The notes under the pieces are model-generated. The model made no database searches. It was given only the letters and a program-made list of their open reading frames with translations, and was not told the origin of the DNA. From Fervidibacter canadensis (lineage in GTDB: Bacteria > Armatimonadota > Fervidibacteria > Fervidibacterales > Fervidibacteraceae): 64,000 nt of DNA. Both the position numbers and the translations under genes were made by a program. Below are positions 33,073 through 42,176 of the stretch, one piece after another (the stretch's first letter is position 1; every line of letters starts with the position of its first letter). The DNA is taken from the NCBI GenBank assembly GCA_041446545.1, contig JBGOEJ010000002.1, positions 1 to 64,000 on the forward strand, given 5' to 3'.

Positions 33073-33452
33073 TGCGCCGCTAACAGCGGCGCCGTCGCTT
33101 TCGCCCCAACGGTCAGGAAATTGAGACCGAGAAAGCGCGCCATGATGGTCGGAACTTGGGTGCGAACTTGGACGGTAACCGGTTGCCCAGGTTGAGGCGG
33201 GCTGGGCAAGACGATGGTGATGTCGCTATCGTTGAGGGTGATGCCCGCGTTGGCGGCTTCTTGCCGAACGAGTTGGCGGGCGCCAGCAAGGTCATTGGGG
33301 TTGCGGGCGACATAGTGAGCGCCTTCCCTTGCCGCATTAGCCAGCGTCACCGACACGATGAGGGCACGCCCATAGTCGGCGATGCCTGCCAAAACGAACA
33401 AAAGGAACGAGAGGGCTAATGCCAACTCCAACAGGGCTTGCCCCCGTCGCAT
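33069..33452 (-). CDS. TadE-like pseudopilin-type protein
   Basis: A 127-residue paralogue of its neighbour: MRRGQALLELALALSFLLF membrane segment, then GIADYGRALIVSVTLANAAREGAHYV, typical of TadE. The ATG reading MRRGQ is chosen, with GGAGG 10 bases upstream; the frame is open 11 residues further. It is the first gene of the set, running away from the divergent thrC. The two share the NAAREGA motif. Confidence 0.85.
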   Translation of the reverse strand: MRRGQALLELALALSFLLFVLAGIADYGRALIVSVTLANAAREGAHYVARNPNDLAGARQLVRQEAANAGITLNDSDITIVLPSPPQPGQPVTVQVRTQVPTIMARFLGLNFLTVGAKATAPLLAAQ

Positions 33453-33541
33453 CGGTGCTTCGCCTCCGAACAAGGTTGCCCTCATTATGCCGCATCCCTC
33501 GTGGCTTTTTTCTCGTCGCCATCATTGTAGGGGTGAGGAGG

Positions 33542-34609
33542 ATGCTCGTCTGTGATGCTTGTCAACGCCTTTTTACCCTTTCGCCTGAGCGATGGCGCTG
33601 CGATTGCGGAGCGCCCTTGCGTTGGCTGCCCTCGGCTTCCTTTTCGCCTGCCCCTTGCTGCCTCTGCGATGGGACTTTATGGCGTTATCGGACGAGGTTG
33701 TCGCTTCCTGAAGGGGCACGCCCAGTCTCTCTGGGGGAAGGGATGACACCGTTGCTGCCGACACCCGACGGACGAAGTTGGCTCAAGTTGGAATTCCTTA
33801 ACCCGACAGGCAGTTTCAAAGACCGAGGCGCTTGTGTGCTCATCACGGGCTTGAAAGCGTGGGACATTCAGGAAGTCGCCGAAGATTCGTCGGGCAATGC
33901 GGGGGTGGCGTTATCGGCTTATGCCCGAGCGGCGGGCATCCGTTGTCGCATCTTCGTTCCCAAGACGGCATCGCCAGGCAAACTTGCCGCCCTAAAACGG
34001 TTTGGCGCCGACATCGTCCTCTGCGCTGACCGTCAAGAGGCAGCGGAACGGGTGATGGAGGCGGTGAGGGAAGGCGCTTACTACGCCAGCCACACTTGGC
34101 ATCCCCTTTACCTTCAAGGGACGAAGACGGTCGCTTACGAACTTGCCGAGCAACTTTGCGAACGCCTTGATGACACTTTTTCTGTTTTCGTGCCCGTCGG
34201 CAATGGCGATTTGCTTTTAGGGCTGCATTTGGGCTTTCAAGAGTTGGCGATGGCAGGGCAAATTGACAGCCTGCCTCCGTTGATGGCGGTGCAAGCGGAA
34301 AATTGCGCTCCCATTTACGCTGCGGCGAAAGGCATTGACTTCTCCATCGGGACGACGATGGCGGAAGGTGTGGCGGTGGCGAACCCGCCCCGTTTGCGCC
34401 AAGTTATTGCTGCTGTCCACCAAACCAAAGGCGACATCCTTGCCGTCCCCGAAGCCACCATCGTTAAAGCCGTAGACGAGTTGGCGGCGTTGGGGCTTTG
34501 GGTGGAACCGACGGGTGCCCTTGCATGGGCAGCGTGGAAGCAAAAGGGATGCCCACCCAAAAGCATCTTGCTTTTGACAGGTGCTGGTTGGAAAACCCTT
34601 CGCCCTTAA
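33542..34609 (+). CDS. thrC: Threonine synthase
   Basis: A 355-residue PLP enzyme converting phosphohomoserine to threonine. It opens with a zinc-ribbon-like domain (CDACQRLF, CDCG, CCLCD) and then the catalytic fold: LEFLNPTGSFKDRGA with the Schiff-base Lys (about residue 93), DSSGNAGVALSAYA and VPVGNGDLLLG for phosphate and cofactor. The zinc ribbon is known from threonine synthases of several phyla. The ATG is chosen because the ribbon should be at the N-terminus; the frame is open upstream. GGGGTGA precedes it. Confidence 0.87.
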   Translation: MLVCDACQRLFTLSPERWRCDCGAPLRWLPSASFSPAPCCLCDGTLWRYRTRLSLPEGARPVSLGEGMTPLLPTPDGRSWLKLEFLNPTGSFKDRGACVLITGLKAWDIQEVAEDSSGNAGVALSAYARAAGIRCRIFVPKTASPGKLAALKRFGADIVLCADRQEAAERVMEAVREGAYYASHTWHPLYLQGTKTVAYELAEQLCERLDDTFSVFVPVGNGDLLLGLHLGFQELAMAGQIDSLPPLMAVQAENCAPIYAAAKGIDFSIGTTMAEGVAVANPPRLRQVIAAVHQTKGDILAVPEATIVKAVDELAALGLWVEPTGALAWAAWKQKGCPPKSILLLTGAGWKTLRP

Positions 34610-34677
34610 GCCTTGTCGCAAAGGTGACCGTTGCGATTTCACCGCTATCATCACCGTGTTTGAGGAGGGATGCTGTG

Positions 34678-36201
34678 ATGGGACGCAAAGGCTCCCGGAC
34701 GAGTCGTCCGCAACCCGTCCGTCAGCGGGCAACCCGAAAACCGACCTTGCGTTGGCGCATCTTGTTTGTCGCTTCAGAGATGTTCCCGTTGGCGAAGACG
34801 GGCGGATTAGCCGATGTCATCGGGGCGTTACCGAAGGCATTGGCAAAGCGAGGGCACGATGTGCGGGTTTTGATGCCCAAGTATCGCGCCACCTACGCCG
34901 TTGACCACCGCACCGAACGCATCTTGGATTTGCCCGACATTCCCTTCGGCACTTTCTCTTTGGGCTGCGGGATTGACGCAAGCGATGTGCTCAAAGAAGA
35001 TGGTGTGACCGTTTATCTCGTGGAGCACTTTGGGCTCTACGACCGCGACCGCCTTTATGGCTATGGCGACGATTGGGTTCGGTTCGGGTTGCTTTGCAAG
35101 GTGGCGTTGGAATTGCCGAAAGCCCTTAACTGGCGCCCTGACATCCTTCATTGCCACGACTGGCAAAGCGGGTTGGTTGCTGCCTACTTGAAAACGGTTT
35201 ACCGCACCGACCCGTTTTTTGAAGGCACAGCGACCATCTTCACCATCCACAACCTCGCCTATCAGGGCAACTTTGACCCCTCAGTGCGTGAGGCGTTGGG
35301 CTTGCCACCCGAAACTTTCCAGATGCACGGATTGGAATTTCACGGTCGCCTCAGTTTCATCAAAGGCGGGCTCTATTACGCTGACATGCTCACGACGGTC
35401 AGCCCCCGATATGCGCAGGAAATTCAAACGGAGCAATTCGGTGAGGGCTTGCACGGGTTGCTGCGAGACCGAGCCCAACAAGGGCGCTTGGTGGGCATCT
35501 TGAACGGGATTGACTACGAAGTCTGGAACCCCAAGACCGATGAGTTGCTTCCCGCCCGCTACGATGTCCGCACTGTCGGCAAGGGAAAAGCCACCAACCG
35601 ACAGGCACTGTTGCAGCGGGTCGGCTTGACCGACGGAGGCGAAATGGTCATCGGCGTCGTCTCCCGCTTGGCGCATCAGAAGGGTTTTGATGTCGTCGCC
35701 TCGGCAGCCGATGGGTTATTGCGATTGCCCGTCAAACTCGTCGTTTTGGGCGCTGGCGAACAAGAGCCGTTGTTTGCCGAATTGCAAAAGCGCTACCCCG
35801 ACAAAGTGGCGGCGAAACTGGGCATCGTGGACGAAGAGTTGGCGCACCTGATTTACGCAGGCGCCGACACCTTCCTGATGCCCTCTCGCTTTGAACCGTG
35901 CGGGCTTGGGCAGATGATTGCCATGCGTTACGGCACTGCCCCCATCGTTCACGCCGTCGGCGGGCTGGCGGACACCGTTCGGGATTTTGACCCCGCAACC
36001 CAGCAAGGCAACGGCTTCACCTTCAACGAATTGACCCCTGAGGCGTTGGTTAAGACGACGGAACGAGCCGTCAGCGTCTATCGGGATCGGAAACTGTGGC
36101 AGGCGCTGGTTCGCAACGCCATGCGGGAAGACTTTTCGTGGGAGAAATCCGCTCAGCAATACGAGGCGCAGGCTTACGCCGCCGCTTTGCGCCTCCGTTG
36201 A
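34678..36201 (+). CDS. glgA: Glycogen synthase (ADP-glucose type)
   Basis: A 507-residue GT5 enzyme. The ADP-glucose site KTGGLADVIGALPKAL follows a basic N-terminal leader of about 30 residues; the rest of the GT-B fold is complete (HCHDWQSGLVAAYL, SFTIHNLAYQG-like, GVVSRLAHQKGFD, SRFEPCGLGQMIAMRYG). It adds glucose to glycogen in the cytosol. The ATG follows GGAGGG. The frame overlaps the end of thrC but the in-frame ATG here is the natural start. GH15 glucoamylase-like enzyme at 38704 could act on the same polymer. Confidence 0.93.
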   Translation: MGRKGSRTSRPQPVRQRATRKPTLRWRILFVASEMFPLAKTGGLADVIGALPKALAKRGHDVRVLMPKYRATYAVDHRTERILDLPDIPFGTFSLGCGIDASDVLKEDGVTVYLVEHFGLYDRDRLYGYGDDWVRFGLLCKVALELPKALNWRPDILHCHDWQSGLVAAYLKTVYRTDPFFEGTATIFTIHNLAYQGNFDPSVREALGLPPETFQMHGLEFHGRLSFIKGGLYYADMLTTVSPRYAQEIQTEQFGEGLHGLLRDRAQQGRLVGILNGIDYEVWNPKTDELLPARYDVRTVGKGKATNRQALLQRVGLTDGGEMVIGVVSRLAHQKGFDVVASAADGLLRLPVKLVVLGAGEQEPLFAELQKRYPDKVAAKLGIVDEELAHLIYAGADTFLMPSRFEPCGLGQMIAMRYGTAPIVHAVGGLADTVRDFDPATQQGNGFTFNELTPEALVKTTERAVSVYRDRKLWQALVRNAMREDFSWEKSAQQYEAQAYAAALRLR

Positions 36202-36232
36202 TTAGTTTGGCGGTTGGGAACGGTGATAGGTG

Positions 36233-36532
36233 ATGGCGAAAGGGAAAAGGAAAGTCGTCCGAGAAATCGTCGGCGGTGAGGTTTACGAGTATGTGCCGTT
36301 GGGCAAGCACATCGTCAGCGCCAAAGGCGTTTGTGGCGGTCGCCCCACCTTCAAATACACGCGGGTGGAAGTCCGCCATGTCCTTGACTTGCTGGCACAT
36401 GGCTGGACGATTGAGCAAATCGTCCGCGACTTTAACCGCCCTGAAATTCACCCGGAAGCGATTGAGGAAGCCTTGCGTTTGGCAGCGAAGGCGTTGGAGC
36501 GGTGGTCGCTTGAGGTCGGGAAGGCAGCATGA
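36233..36532 (+). CDS. DUF433 domain protein (antitoxin-like)
   Basis: A protein of about 99 residues. EVRHVLDLLAHGWTIEQIVRDFNRPEIHPEAIEEALRLAA matches the helix-turn-helix of DUF433, a family found in antitoxins of the VapB45 type. The N-terminal 40 residues are basic and beta-rich. The stop overlaps the start of the next gene by four bases (ATGA), typical of a toxin-antitoxin pair. The start is ATG after GGTGATAGGTG. Confidence 0.75.
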   Translation: MAKGKRKVVREIVGGEVYEYVPLGKHIVSAKGVCGGRPTFKYTRVEVRHVLDLLAHGWTIEQIVRDFNRPEIHPEAIEEALRLAAKALERWSLEVGKAA

Positions 36533-36933
36533 TCGTCGTGGATGAGAACATCGCCCGTCAAAGCGTGCTGGCAGGCTTGCGATGGTATGGTGGCAAGGTC
36601 GTCCCAATCAAAGCCTTGCGCCCTGGGACAGTCATCAAGGATGATGCCATCCCTTCACTGCTCATGGCTCAAAAGCACCCAACTTTCGTCACGACGGATG
36701 TTAGTGGCTTTTGGCGCAAGGTTCAACCCCACCAGCACTTTTGTATCGTCTGTTTTCCGCTTCCTGACCATCGGTTGCACGAGTTGCCGAAGTTGCTTCG
36801 CCGTTTGTTTCGGGCGGAAGGGTTTCGGACGAAACGGGAGCGGATGGGCAAGGTGGCACTCGTCACCGCCACGACGGTCCGCTTCTACGCCGTCCATCAA
36901 CCTTCCGTCCAAGAACTTCCGCTGGCAGAGTAA
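36529..36933 (+). CDS. DUF5615-type PIN-like protein (putative toxin)
   Basis: A 134-residue protein beginning MIVVDENIARQSVLAGLRWY, matching the acidic first strand of DUF5615/PIN-like nucleases, with later Asp residues (KDDAIPSLL, TTDVSGFW). Such proteins pair with DUF433 antitoxins. Overlap with the upstream gene implies coupled translation. Activity is inferred from the pairing, not shown. Confidence 0.7.
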   Translation: MIVVDENIARQSVLAGLRWYGGKVVPIKALRPGTVIKDDAIPSLLMAQKHPTFVTTDVSGFWRKVQPHQHFCIVCFPLPDHRLHELPKLLRRLFRAEGFRTKRERMGKVALVTATTVRFYAVHQPSVQELPLAE

Positions 36934-37029
36934 AGCGAAGACGGGCAAGTTAGGGCAGACCCTTGTGCCTGCCCAAAGCCACAAAATTGCATCGGAAAAA
37001 TTCGCACACCGATAAGGAGGGACGGAGGA

Positions 37030-37890
37030 ATGCGCAAAGGTTGGTTGGTGCTGGGTTTAGCGGGTGCGACGATGTTGGGCGGGTTGATGGCGCAACCGAA
37101 GTCGGCTGTTTCAGTGCGCATTACGGAGCGGACGACGCTGGGGCAAATCCTGACGGCATTGGCACGGCGCACGACGGCACAATTGCGCATGGATGCTTTT
37201 ACGCGCGCCTTTGTCAACCGCTACACCTTCCCGCCTCACATGGTCGGTGTGACCGTCAGCGGGAGCAATGCGGGCGAAGTGCTGGCGTTTTTGTTCGGGA
37301 TGGGCTGGGAAGGGTCACCGTTAAATCGCGCCTTGCGTCCCCAGTTCCCCAACCGCCAACTTGCCCGCACACCCATGCCTGTCGTCGTGGACGGGAAAAA
37401 ATTGTGGACTTGCAACAACCCCGCTTTCGCGTGGAAGTGGGAGAAGCCGAAGGGCGGACCGGCGGGTGGCATCATCACCCTTTGGTTGCGGGTGCAACGG
37501 GACGGCGATGTCATCAAGCGCGACCCCATTGACTTGCGCCCCTTGGGCGACGAGTTGGCGCTGGACTACTTGCGCGACCGCATCAAAGACCTAACGGGCG
37601 TCTACTTCAACATTGACCCCGAATGGCATCAGAATGTCAACTACAAGTTGCTGCCCGAATATCGCGGGATGGTCATGCCCGCCAACCCCGAAATCCCGCT
37701 GTATGTCAGCAAGATGCGTCGGCTGTTCGGCGCCGCCTTAGACAAGCCCCACACCCTGGGCGAATGGCTCAGCATCTTTGCGGCGTCGCTGAATGAGCAC
37801 GCAAAGGCGCGAGGCTGCCTGTGGAAATGGAGTTGCAGCGGAGGCGAATCACCCGTTTACACCCTTCGTTGTTATGTCCACACAGAGTGA
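37030..37890 (+). CDS. Secreted protein of unknown function
   Basis: A 286-residue protein with a signal peptide (MRKGWLVLGLAGATMLGGLMA). The mature part begins with SVRITERTTLGQILTALARR, which recalls the short N-terminal domains of secretins and TonB-linked receptors, then VGVTVSGSNAGEVLAFLF. No other motif is recognised; a few Cys and Trp occur in the C-terminal half. AAGGAGGGACGGAGGA precedes the ATG. It overlaps trmI by 17 bases. Family and role unknown. Confidence 0.6.
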   Translation: MRKGWLVLGLAGATMLGGLMAQPKSAVSVRITERTTLGQILTALARRTTAQLRMDAFTRAFVNRYTFPPHMVGVTVSGSNAGEVLAFLFGMGWEGSPLNRALRPQFPNRQLARTPMPVVVDGKKLWTCNNPAFAWKWEKPKGGPAGGIITLWLRVQRDGDVIKRDPIDLRPLGDELALDYLRDRIKDLTGVYFNIDPEWHQNVNYKLLPEYRGMVMPANPEIPLYVSKMRRLFGAALDKPHTLGEWLSIFAASLNEHAKARGCLWKWSCSGGESPVYTLRCYVHTE

Positions 37891-38707
37891 CGACGCAGGC
37901 GGAGGTGCTTGCCGATTGCCCAAGCCCTTTGAGGAAGGCGAATGGGTTTTGCTTATCCCGCCTGATTGGGAGCGGGCACAACGGTGGATGGCACGGGTCG
38001 GCGAAAAATTTGCGACGGCAGAGGGCGTTTTTGACTTGAGCACATTGGTCGGTCAACCGCCCGGCACGCTTGTTCGCTCCCACCTCGGTCAACCGCTTTT
38101 AGCGTTTCGCCCGACGCCCGCCGATTGGGTGCTTCACGCCGTCAAGCGCCAAACGCAGGTGACTTACCCGAAAGAGATGGGCTACATCCTTGTCCGAGCC
38201 GGCGTCGTGCCAGGGAGCATCGTCGTGGAATCGGGTAGCGGCAGTGGCGCCTCCACGCTGATGTTCGCCTTCGCCGTCGGCGACAGGGGGCATGTGTTCT
38301 CTTACGAGCGGCGCCCTGAATTTTCCGAATTGGCACGGCGCAATGTGGAGCGGGCGGGTTTGCTCCACCGTGTCACCTTCAAACTTCGCGATATTGCCGA
38401 GGGCTTTGAGGAGCGGGACGCCGATGTCGTCTTTTTGGATGTCCGTGAACCTTGGCTCTACCTCCCGCAGGCGATAGAGGCGTTGGCGGATGGCGGCACG
38501 CTCGTCATCTTGGTGCCGACGACCAATCAAGTCAGCGAAACTTTGCGGGCGATGAAAGGGTTGCCGTTGGTAGATGTGGAAGTGAGCGAACTATTGCTGC
38601 GCCACTACAAACCCAACCCTGACCGCCTACGCCCTGAAGACCGCATGGTTGCCCACACGGCGTTTTTGCTGTTCGCAAGGAAACAGTGGCTGGCGACAAG
38701 CGATTAG
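37874..38707 (+). CDS. trmI: tRNA (adenine-N1)-methyltransferase TrmI-like
   Basis: A 277-residue SAM-dependent enzyme that makes m1A58 in the T loop of tRNA, important for tRNA stability in thermophiles. The SAM loop is IVVESGSGSGASTLMFAFAV (about 116-135), with DVVFLDVREPWLY as the acidic catalytic strand. The N-terminal beta domain has the GEWVLLI opening of the family. The start is the ATG reading MSTQSDD, inside the preceding gene; translation may be coupled. It converges on the GH15 gene with a four-base overlap. Confidence 0.85.
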   Translation: MSTQSDDAGGGACRLPKPFEEGEWVLLIPPDWERAQRWMARVGEKFATAEGVFDLSTLVGQPPGTLVRSHLGQPLLAFRPTPADWVLHAVKRQTQVTYPKEMGYILVRAGVVPGSIVVESGSGSGASTLMFAFAVGDRGHVFSYERRPEFSELARRNVERAGLLHRVTFKLRDIAEGFEERDADVVFLDVREPWLYLPQAIEALADGGTLVILVPTTNQVSETLRAMKGLPLVDVEVSELLLRHYKPNPDRLRPEDRMVAHTAFLLFARKQWLATSD

Positions 38708-40641
38708 CGAAAGGCGGTGACTGCCAGCGCAAGCAGCCAGAGCCAACCTGCCGACCAACCGTGCCCTGCTGCCCAATAGCCGTGCCCAAAAGCGTCAAAC
38801 ATCTCCGCCAGCAAGCCAGCGGGCGTCGTGTGATGCATCACCCCTTGCAAGCAGCGAAGGGCAATCGTTTGCCATTCATCTCCCTGCGCCCTTGACAACA
38901 CCGATGCTGCCAATCCGAGCCAGAGGGTGGCGGGGGTGCTTGCCATTCCCCAAGCGTAACTATCGCCTGCAAAGCGCCAGACCGCCAACCCGCCATCGGG
39001 TGTCTTGCGTGCCAACTCCCGCAAAACCTGCCGCACCGTCGCTTCGCCGATGCGCCGTTCCGTCGGGTTCGCCAAGTCCAAGACGCCGAAGGGAAAAAGA
39101 ACACCCAACACGGAGGCATCGGGCGTTTTGTCGGGATGACCGTCGGGTGAAAAACCCCGCAGAAAACGGTCGCCCGCCCAAAACTTTTGCAACAGCGCTC
39201 CTTTCGCTTGTTCCGCCAAATTGCGCCAACGGATGGCTTCCTCTTTTTTGCCCATTTGTTCCGCCAACTGACTGCCTGCCCGAAAAGCGGCGATAAAGGT
39301 TGCTTGCGTGTAGGTGAACTTGCCCCGAAAAGTTTCCCATAAGTCCATGCCCGTTGCGTGGACACCAGCGCTGAGCCGTTGCTCCAAAAAACGCAGCGCC
39401 TTCTCCGCCACCGACCAATTTTCCGCCGACGGTCGCTCCCCCTTTTCCCTCAAAACTTCCGCCATCGCCCAGACGACGGCTGCCGTTTGATCCAGTTGCT
39501 GGCTATCGTGGTCTTCACTCCACGCAGGCGCCAAAGAGCCATCCAGCCAATAGCGTTGATGGAAAGAGCCATCAAGGCTTTGGGCTTTAGCGCACCAATC
39601 AAAAAAGCGCCCCGCTGTGGACGCAAAACCCAAGCGTCCAAGGGCGTGAGCGACGAACGCCGCATCGCGACACCAACAAAAGCCGTAGCCGCCGCTGGCT
39701 TCAAAAGTCGGGTCAAATTCAGGTGCAGCGATGGGAGCGTTGGCGCTTTTGTCCCAAGTCAACCGCAAAGTCCAAAGCGCCCCTTCCAAAACTTCCCGAC
39801 GAAGGCGTGGCAAAAAGGAAGCATCCGTTGCCAGCAAAGTTTTCGCTTTGGGGTGAAGGTGTTGCGTCCATTTGTGCCATGCCTGCCGATGGCGGTGAAG
39901 CAATTCGTCAACGGAAAGCGAAAGGGCACGCACCAATCGGCGCAGGACTGTCCGTTTGCCATCGCCGAAAGCGATGACCATCGTCCGTTCCGCTAACCCG
40001 AAGGCAGGGAGCGAAAGTTGCCAACCGATAGCGAAAGCGACCCGACCGATTTCCAGCCCTTGTCCCTTCAGCCATCCGTCCAGCATGTCGGGCTTGGGAT
40101 GGTTAGGAGCGTTCGGCAACGCTTTCCCGCATTGCCACATCTGGAAGGGCAAATCGCCAGCGACCCCACACCAAAACCCTTGCCACCACTGGACGACGGC
40201 AGGGCGTGGCGTCGGGTGAGGCAAAGGGATGACTTGCGCCGCTTGCTGCCACTCCGTCCCCCCTAAAGTCAACTCAAAGTAGTGCATCAGGCGCAACCGC
40301 TTGGGCTTTCCGTTAAGGCTGCGCACCTGCCAATGGCGCACCAAGACGGGTTCATCGGGCAGCATGAAATCGGTGACGCTGATGCCCAAACCCAAAGCAG
40401 GACTGGTCAATTCCGTGAAGACAGCGGCTTCGTTGGGCAGGTAACCTTGCCGCTTTTGCCATTCGCTTCCGAAGAGCCACGAAAAGCCATAGCCATCCAG
40501 ATACACGCCCGTTAACCCTTCACGGACATTCTGGGCGTAATCGCAGCGAGGGTAGAAAAACGCCATCAGTTCGCCAGCCAATCCCAGCGTCGCCAAACTC
40601 CGCCCGTTGCCCACCATCGCCGTCGGCTGAAAGACAGCCAT
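38704..40641 (-). CDS. Glycoside hydrolase family 15 (glucoamylase-like)
   Basis: A 645-residue enzyme with an N-terminal beta-sandwich (about residues 1-260) and a C-terminal alpha/alpha barrel. GFCWCRDAAFVAHALGRLGF and SQQLDQTAAVVWAM, DLWETFRG and FTYTQATFIAAFRAGSQL fit GH15, which releases glucose from alpha-glucans or trehalose. No signal peptide is seen, so it acts in the cytosol, plausibly on glycogen made by GlgA. The ATG follows GAGGGG. It converges on trmI. Confidence 0.85.
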   Translation of the reverse strand: MAVFQPTAMVGNGRSLATLGLAGELMAFFYPRCDYAQNVREGLTGVYLDGYGFSWLFGSEWQKRQGYLPNEAAVFTELTSPALGLGISVTDFMLPDEPVLVRHWQVRSLNGKPKRLRLMHYFELTLGGTEWQQAAQVIPLPHPTPRPAVVQWWQGFWCGVAGDLPFQMWQCGKALPNAPNHPKPDMLDGWLKGQGLEIGRVAFAIGWQLSLPAFGLAERTMVIAFGDGKRTVLRRLVRALSLSVDELLHRHRQAWHKWTQHLHPKAKTLLATDASFLPRLRREVLEGALWTLRLTWDKSANAPIAAPEFDPTFEASGGYGFCWCRDAAFVAHALGRLGFASTAGRFFDWCAKAQSLDGSFHQRYWLDGSLAPAWSEDHDSQQLDQTAAVVWAMAEVLREKGERPSAENWSVAEKALRFLEQRLSAGVHATGMDLWETFRGKFTYTQATFIAAFRAGSQLAEQMGKKEEAIRWRNLAEQAKGALLQKFWAGDRFLRGFSPDGHPDKTPDASVLGVLFPFGVLDLANPTERRIGEATVRQVLRELARKTPDGGLAVWRFAGDSYAWGMASTPATLWLGLAASVLSRAQGDEWQTIALRCLQGVMHHTTPAGLLAEMFDAFGHGYWAAGHGWSAGWLWLLALAVTAFR

Positions 40642-40720
40642 CGCATTTCCCCTCGCAGAGCGAAAATAGACGGAACGCCAATTATGCCCCTTCGTCGCTT
40701 ATGGCGGATAGTCTCTGGAG

Positions 40721-40825
40721 TGCGTTCGGAAAGGAAGCCCCAATTTCTCCCGACTTGCCGACCTGCCCATCTCCCGATTTGCCGACCATTTCGGCTCGGC
40801 AAAAGCCCCGCACACTTTGGCGGGG
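40721..40825. repeat. Family A element, copy 2 (deleted form)
   Basis: Begins TGCGTTCGGAAAGGAAGCC, then skips the 25 bases of the left arm that the other copies carry, continues with CGACTTGCCGACCTGCCCAT and CCCGATTTGCCGACCATTTC, and ends in a CCCCGC/GCGGGG hairpin instead of the canonical right end. Confidence 0.65.
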
Positions 40826-40881
40826 GTAGCACGGCATAATTGGAACGGTCATCGTCGTCCGCAGAGAAGGAGAGAGCATCC

Positions 40882-42171
40882 ATGCGAGCCATCAGCGATG
40901 GGCTTCCTGAGGCGACACAAGCACTAACGCAGCGCTTAAGGCTTGATGACCTTGAGCCCATCGCTTTCGCCCTGCGAGCCTTAACGGCTCTGGGAGGTGG
41001 AGAAGGGCGCGTTTTGACCTTGGAAGGCAAAGAGTTGGTGATCGTGTTGGCTGCCCGCAACGGGACATGGGACGAACGCTCCATCGGCAAGACTGTCTCT
41101 CTTGGCGAGGAACCCTTTGCGTTGCGGGCGATGCGAGCAAGGCGGCTCGTCGTAGCGCCTTTGGGATTGATAAAAGGCACAGAACCTATCGCTCACACCG
41201 CTGCTTTCATTCCCGCTTCCATTCCCTTGGTGCTGACGCTGGACTTGCCCCTTTGGGAAGTTTGCCCCATTGCCCTTTGGCGCTTCCCCCGCTCCCTTTT
41301 AGCCCAAATTGCCCAGTCGGCATGGGGTGACAAAGTCCCTTGCTCTCTCCTCCCTTGGGCGCTTCAAGGGCGCAAAGGAGTGGCTGTTTGGGATGCTGAA
41401 GGACGACAGCGATGGGGCGATGAGGTGAGGATGGACTTTCAGGATTTGCGGGACGGTCTGACAATCACAGCGGATGCCGTTTGGCTTAAAACGCCAGTTG
41501 GAACAGTCGTCCGAAAGCGTCAACTCCTTTCGCCTCTCTTGCGAGGTCGTGCTTTATTGCGGTCAGAAGTGCATCATCGGGTCAAAAACGACCTACAAAG
41601 TGTCATCGGTTGGCTTCATTTGCAAGCCCGAACGACTTCCTCCGAAGAAGCGAAAAGGGCGCTCAAGGAAGCGGCAAATCGCTTGAAGTCTTTCGCCACC
41701 GTCCATGACTTGCTGGCGCGGGAACGAGGAGAATTTGTTGCCCTGCGAGAGTTAATCTGGCAACTGGCACAAGCGGTGATAGAGCAAGCCCATCAGGAAG
41801 GCAAACAGGTGCAATTCACTTTGGTCGGTCCTGAGGTGAGGTTGTCGCCGAAGCAAGCCAGCGCTTTCGCCTCTGCCTTTCATGAAGTCTTTCGCAACGC
41901 CTGCGAACATGCCTTCTTGGCAGGGCAAAGAGGCACCATCACCGTGCGCGTGACCGACGAAGGAGAGAATTGGTGCGTAGAGGTGAGCGATGATGGGCAA
42001 GGTTTTGACCTAAAGACGCTGGATGGCACGACTTTGGGCTTGACGATCGCTCGCAACTTGGTGGAGCAAGATTTGAAGGGAAAGATGCAGGTGCACTCTC
42101 AGCCTCGGCAGGGCACGACGGTGCGGATGTCCTTCCCGAAAGAGAGCGCCCCTTCGGGACGGGAAAGGTGA
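40882..42171 (+). CDS. Sensor histidine kinase (HisKA_2/PdtaS-like)
   Basis: A 429-residue cytosolic kinase. The N-terminal half (about 1-225) looks like a ligand-sensing domain without membrane segments. The dimer/His region is LRSEVHHRVKNDLQSVIGWL (about 234-253), the HisKA_2 type whose phospho-acceptor is in HHRVKND. The ATPase domain has HEVFRNACEHAF (N box), EVSDDGQGFD (G1) and TTLGLTIARNL (G2). AAGGAGAG precedes the ATG. It overlaps or abuts lepB. No response regulator is adjacent. Confidence 0.85.
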   Translation: MRAISDGLPEATQALTQRLRLDDLEPIAFALRALTALGGGEGRVLTLEGKELVIVLAARNGTWDERSIGKTVSLGEEPFALRAMRARRLVVAPLGLIKGTEPIAHTAAFIPASIPLVLTLDLPLWEVCPIALWRFPRSLLAQIAQSAWGDKVPCSLLPWALQGRKGVAVWDAEGRQRWGDEVRMDFQDLRDGLTITADAVWLKTPVGTVVRKRQLLSPLLRGRALLRSEVHHRVKNDLQSVIGWLHLQARTTSSEEAKRALKEAANRLKSFATVHDLLARERGEFVALRELIWQLAQAVIEQAHQEGKQVQFTLVGPEVRLSPKQASAFASAFHEVFRNACEHAFLAGQRGTITVRVTDEGENWCVEVSDDGQGFDLKTLDGTTLGLTIARNLVEQDLKGKMQVHSQPRQGTTVRMSFPKESAPSGRER

Positions 42172-42176
42172 GGGAG

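Noticed and set aside
40817..40840. Promoter before the histidine kinase (TTGGCG and CATAAT)
   Set aside because: The spacing is only 12 bases, too short for a sigma-70 promoter.
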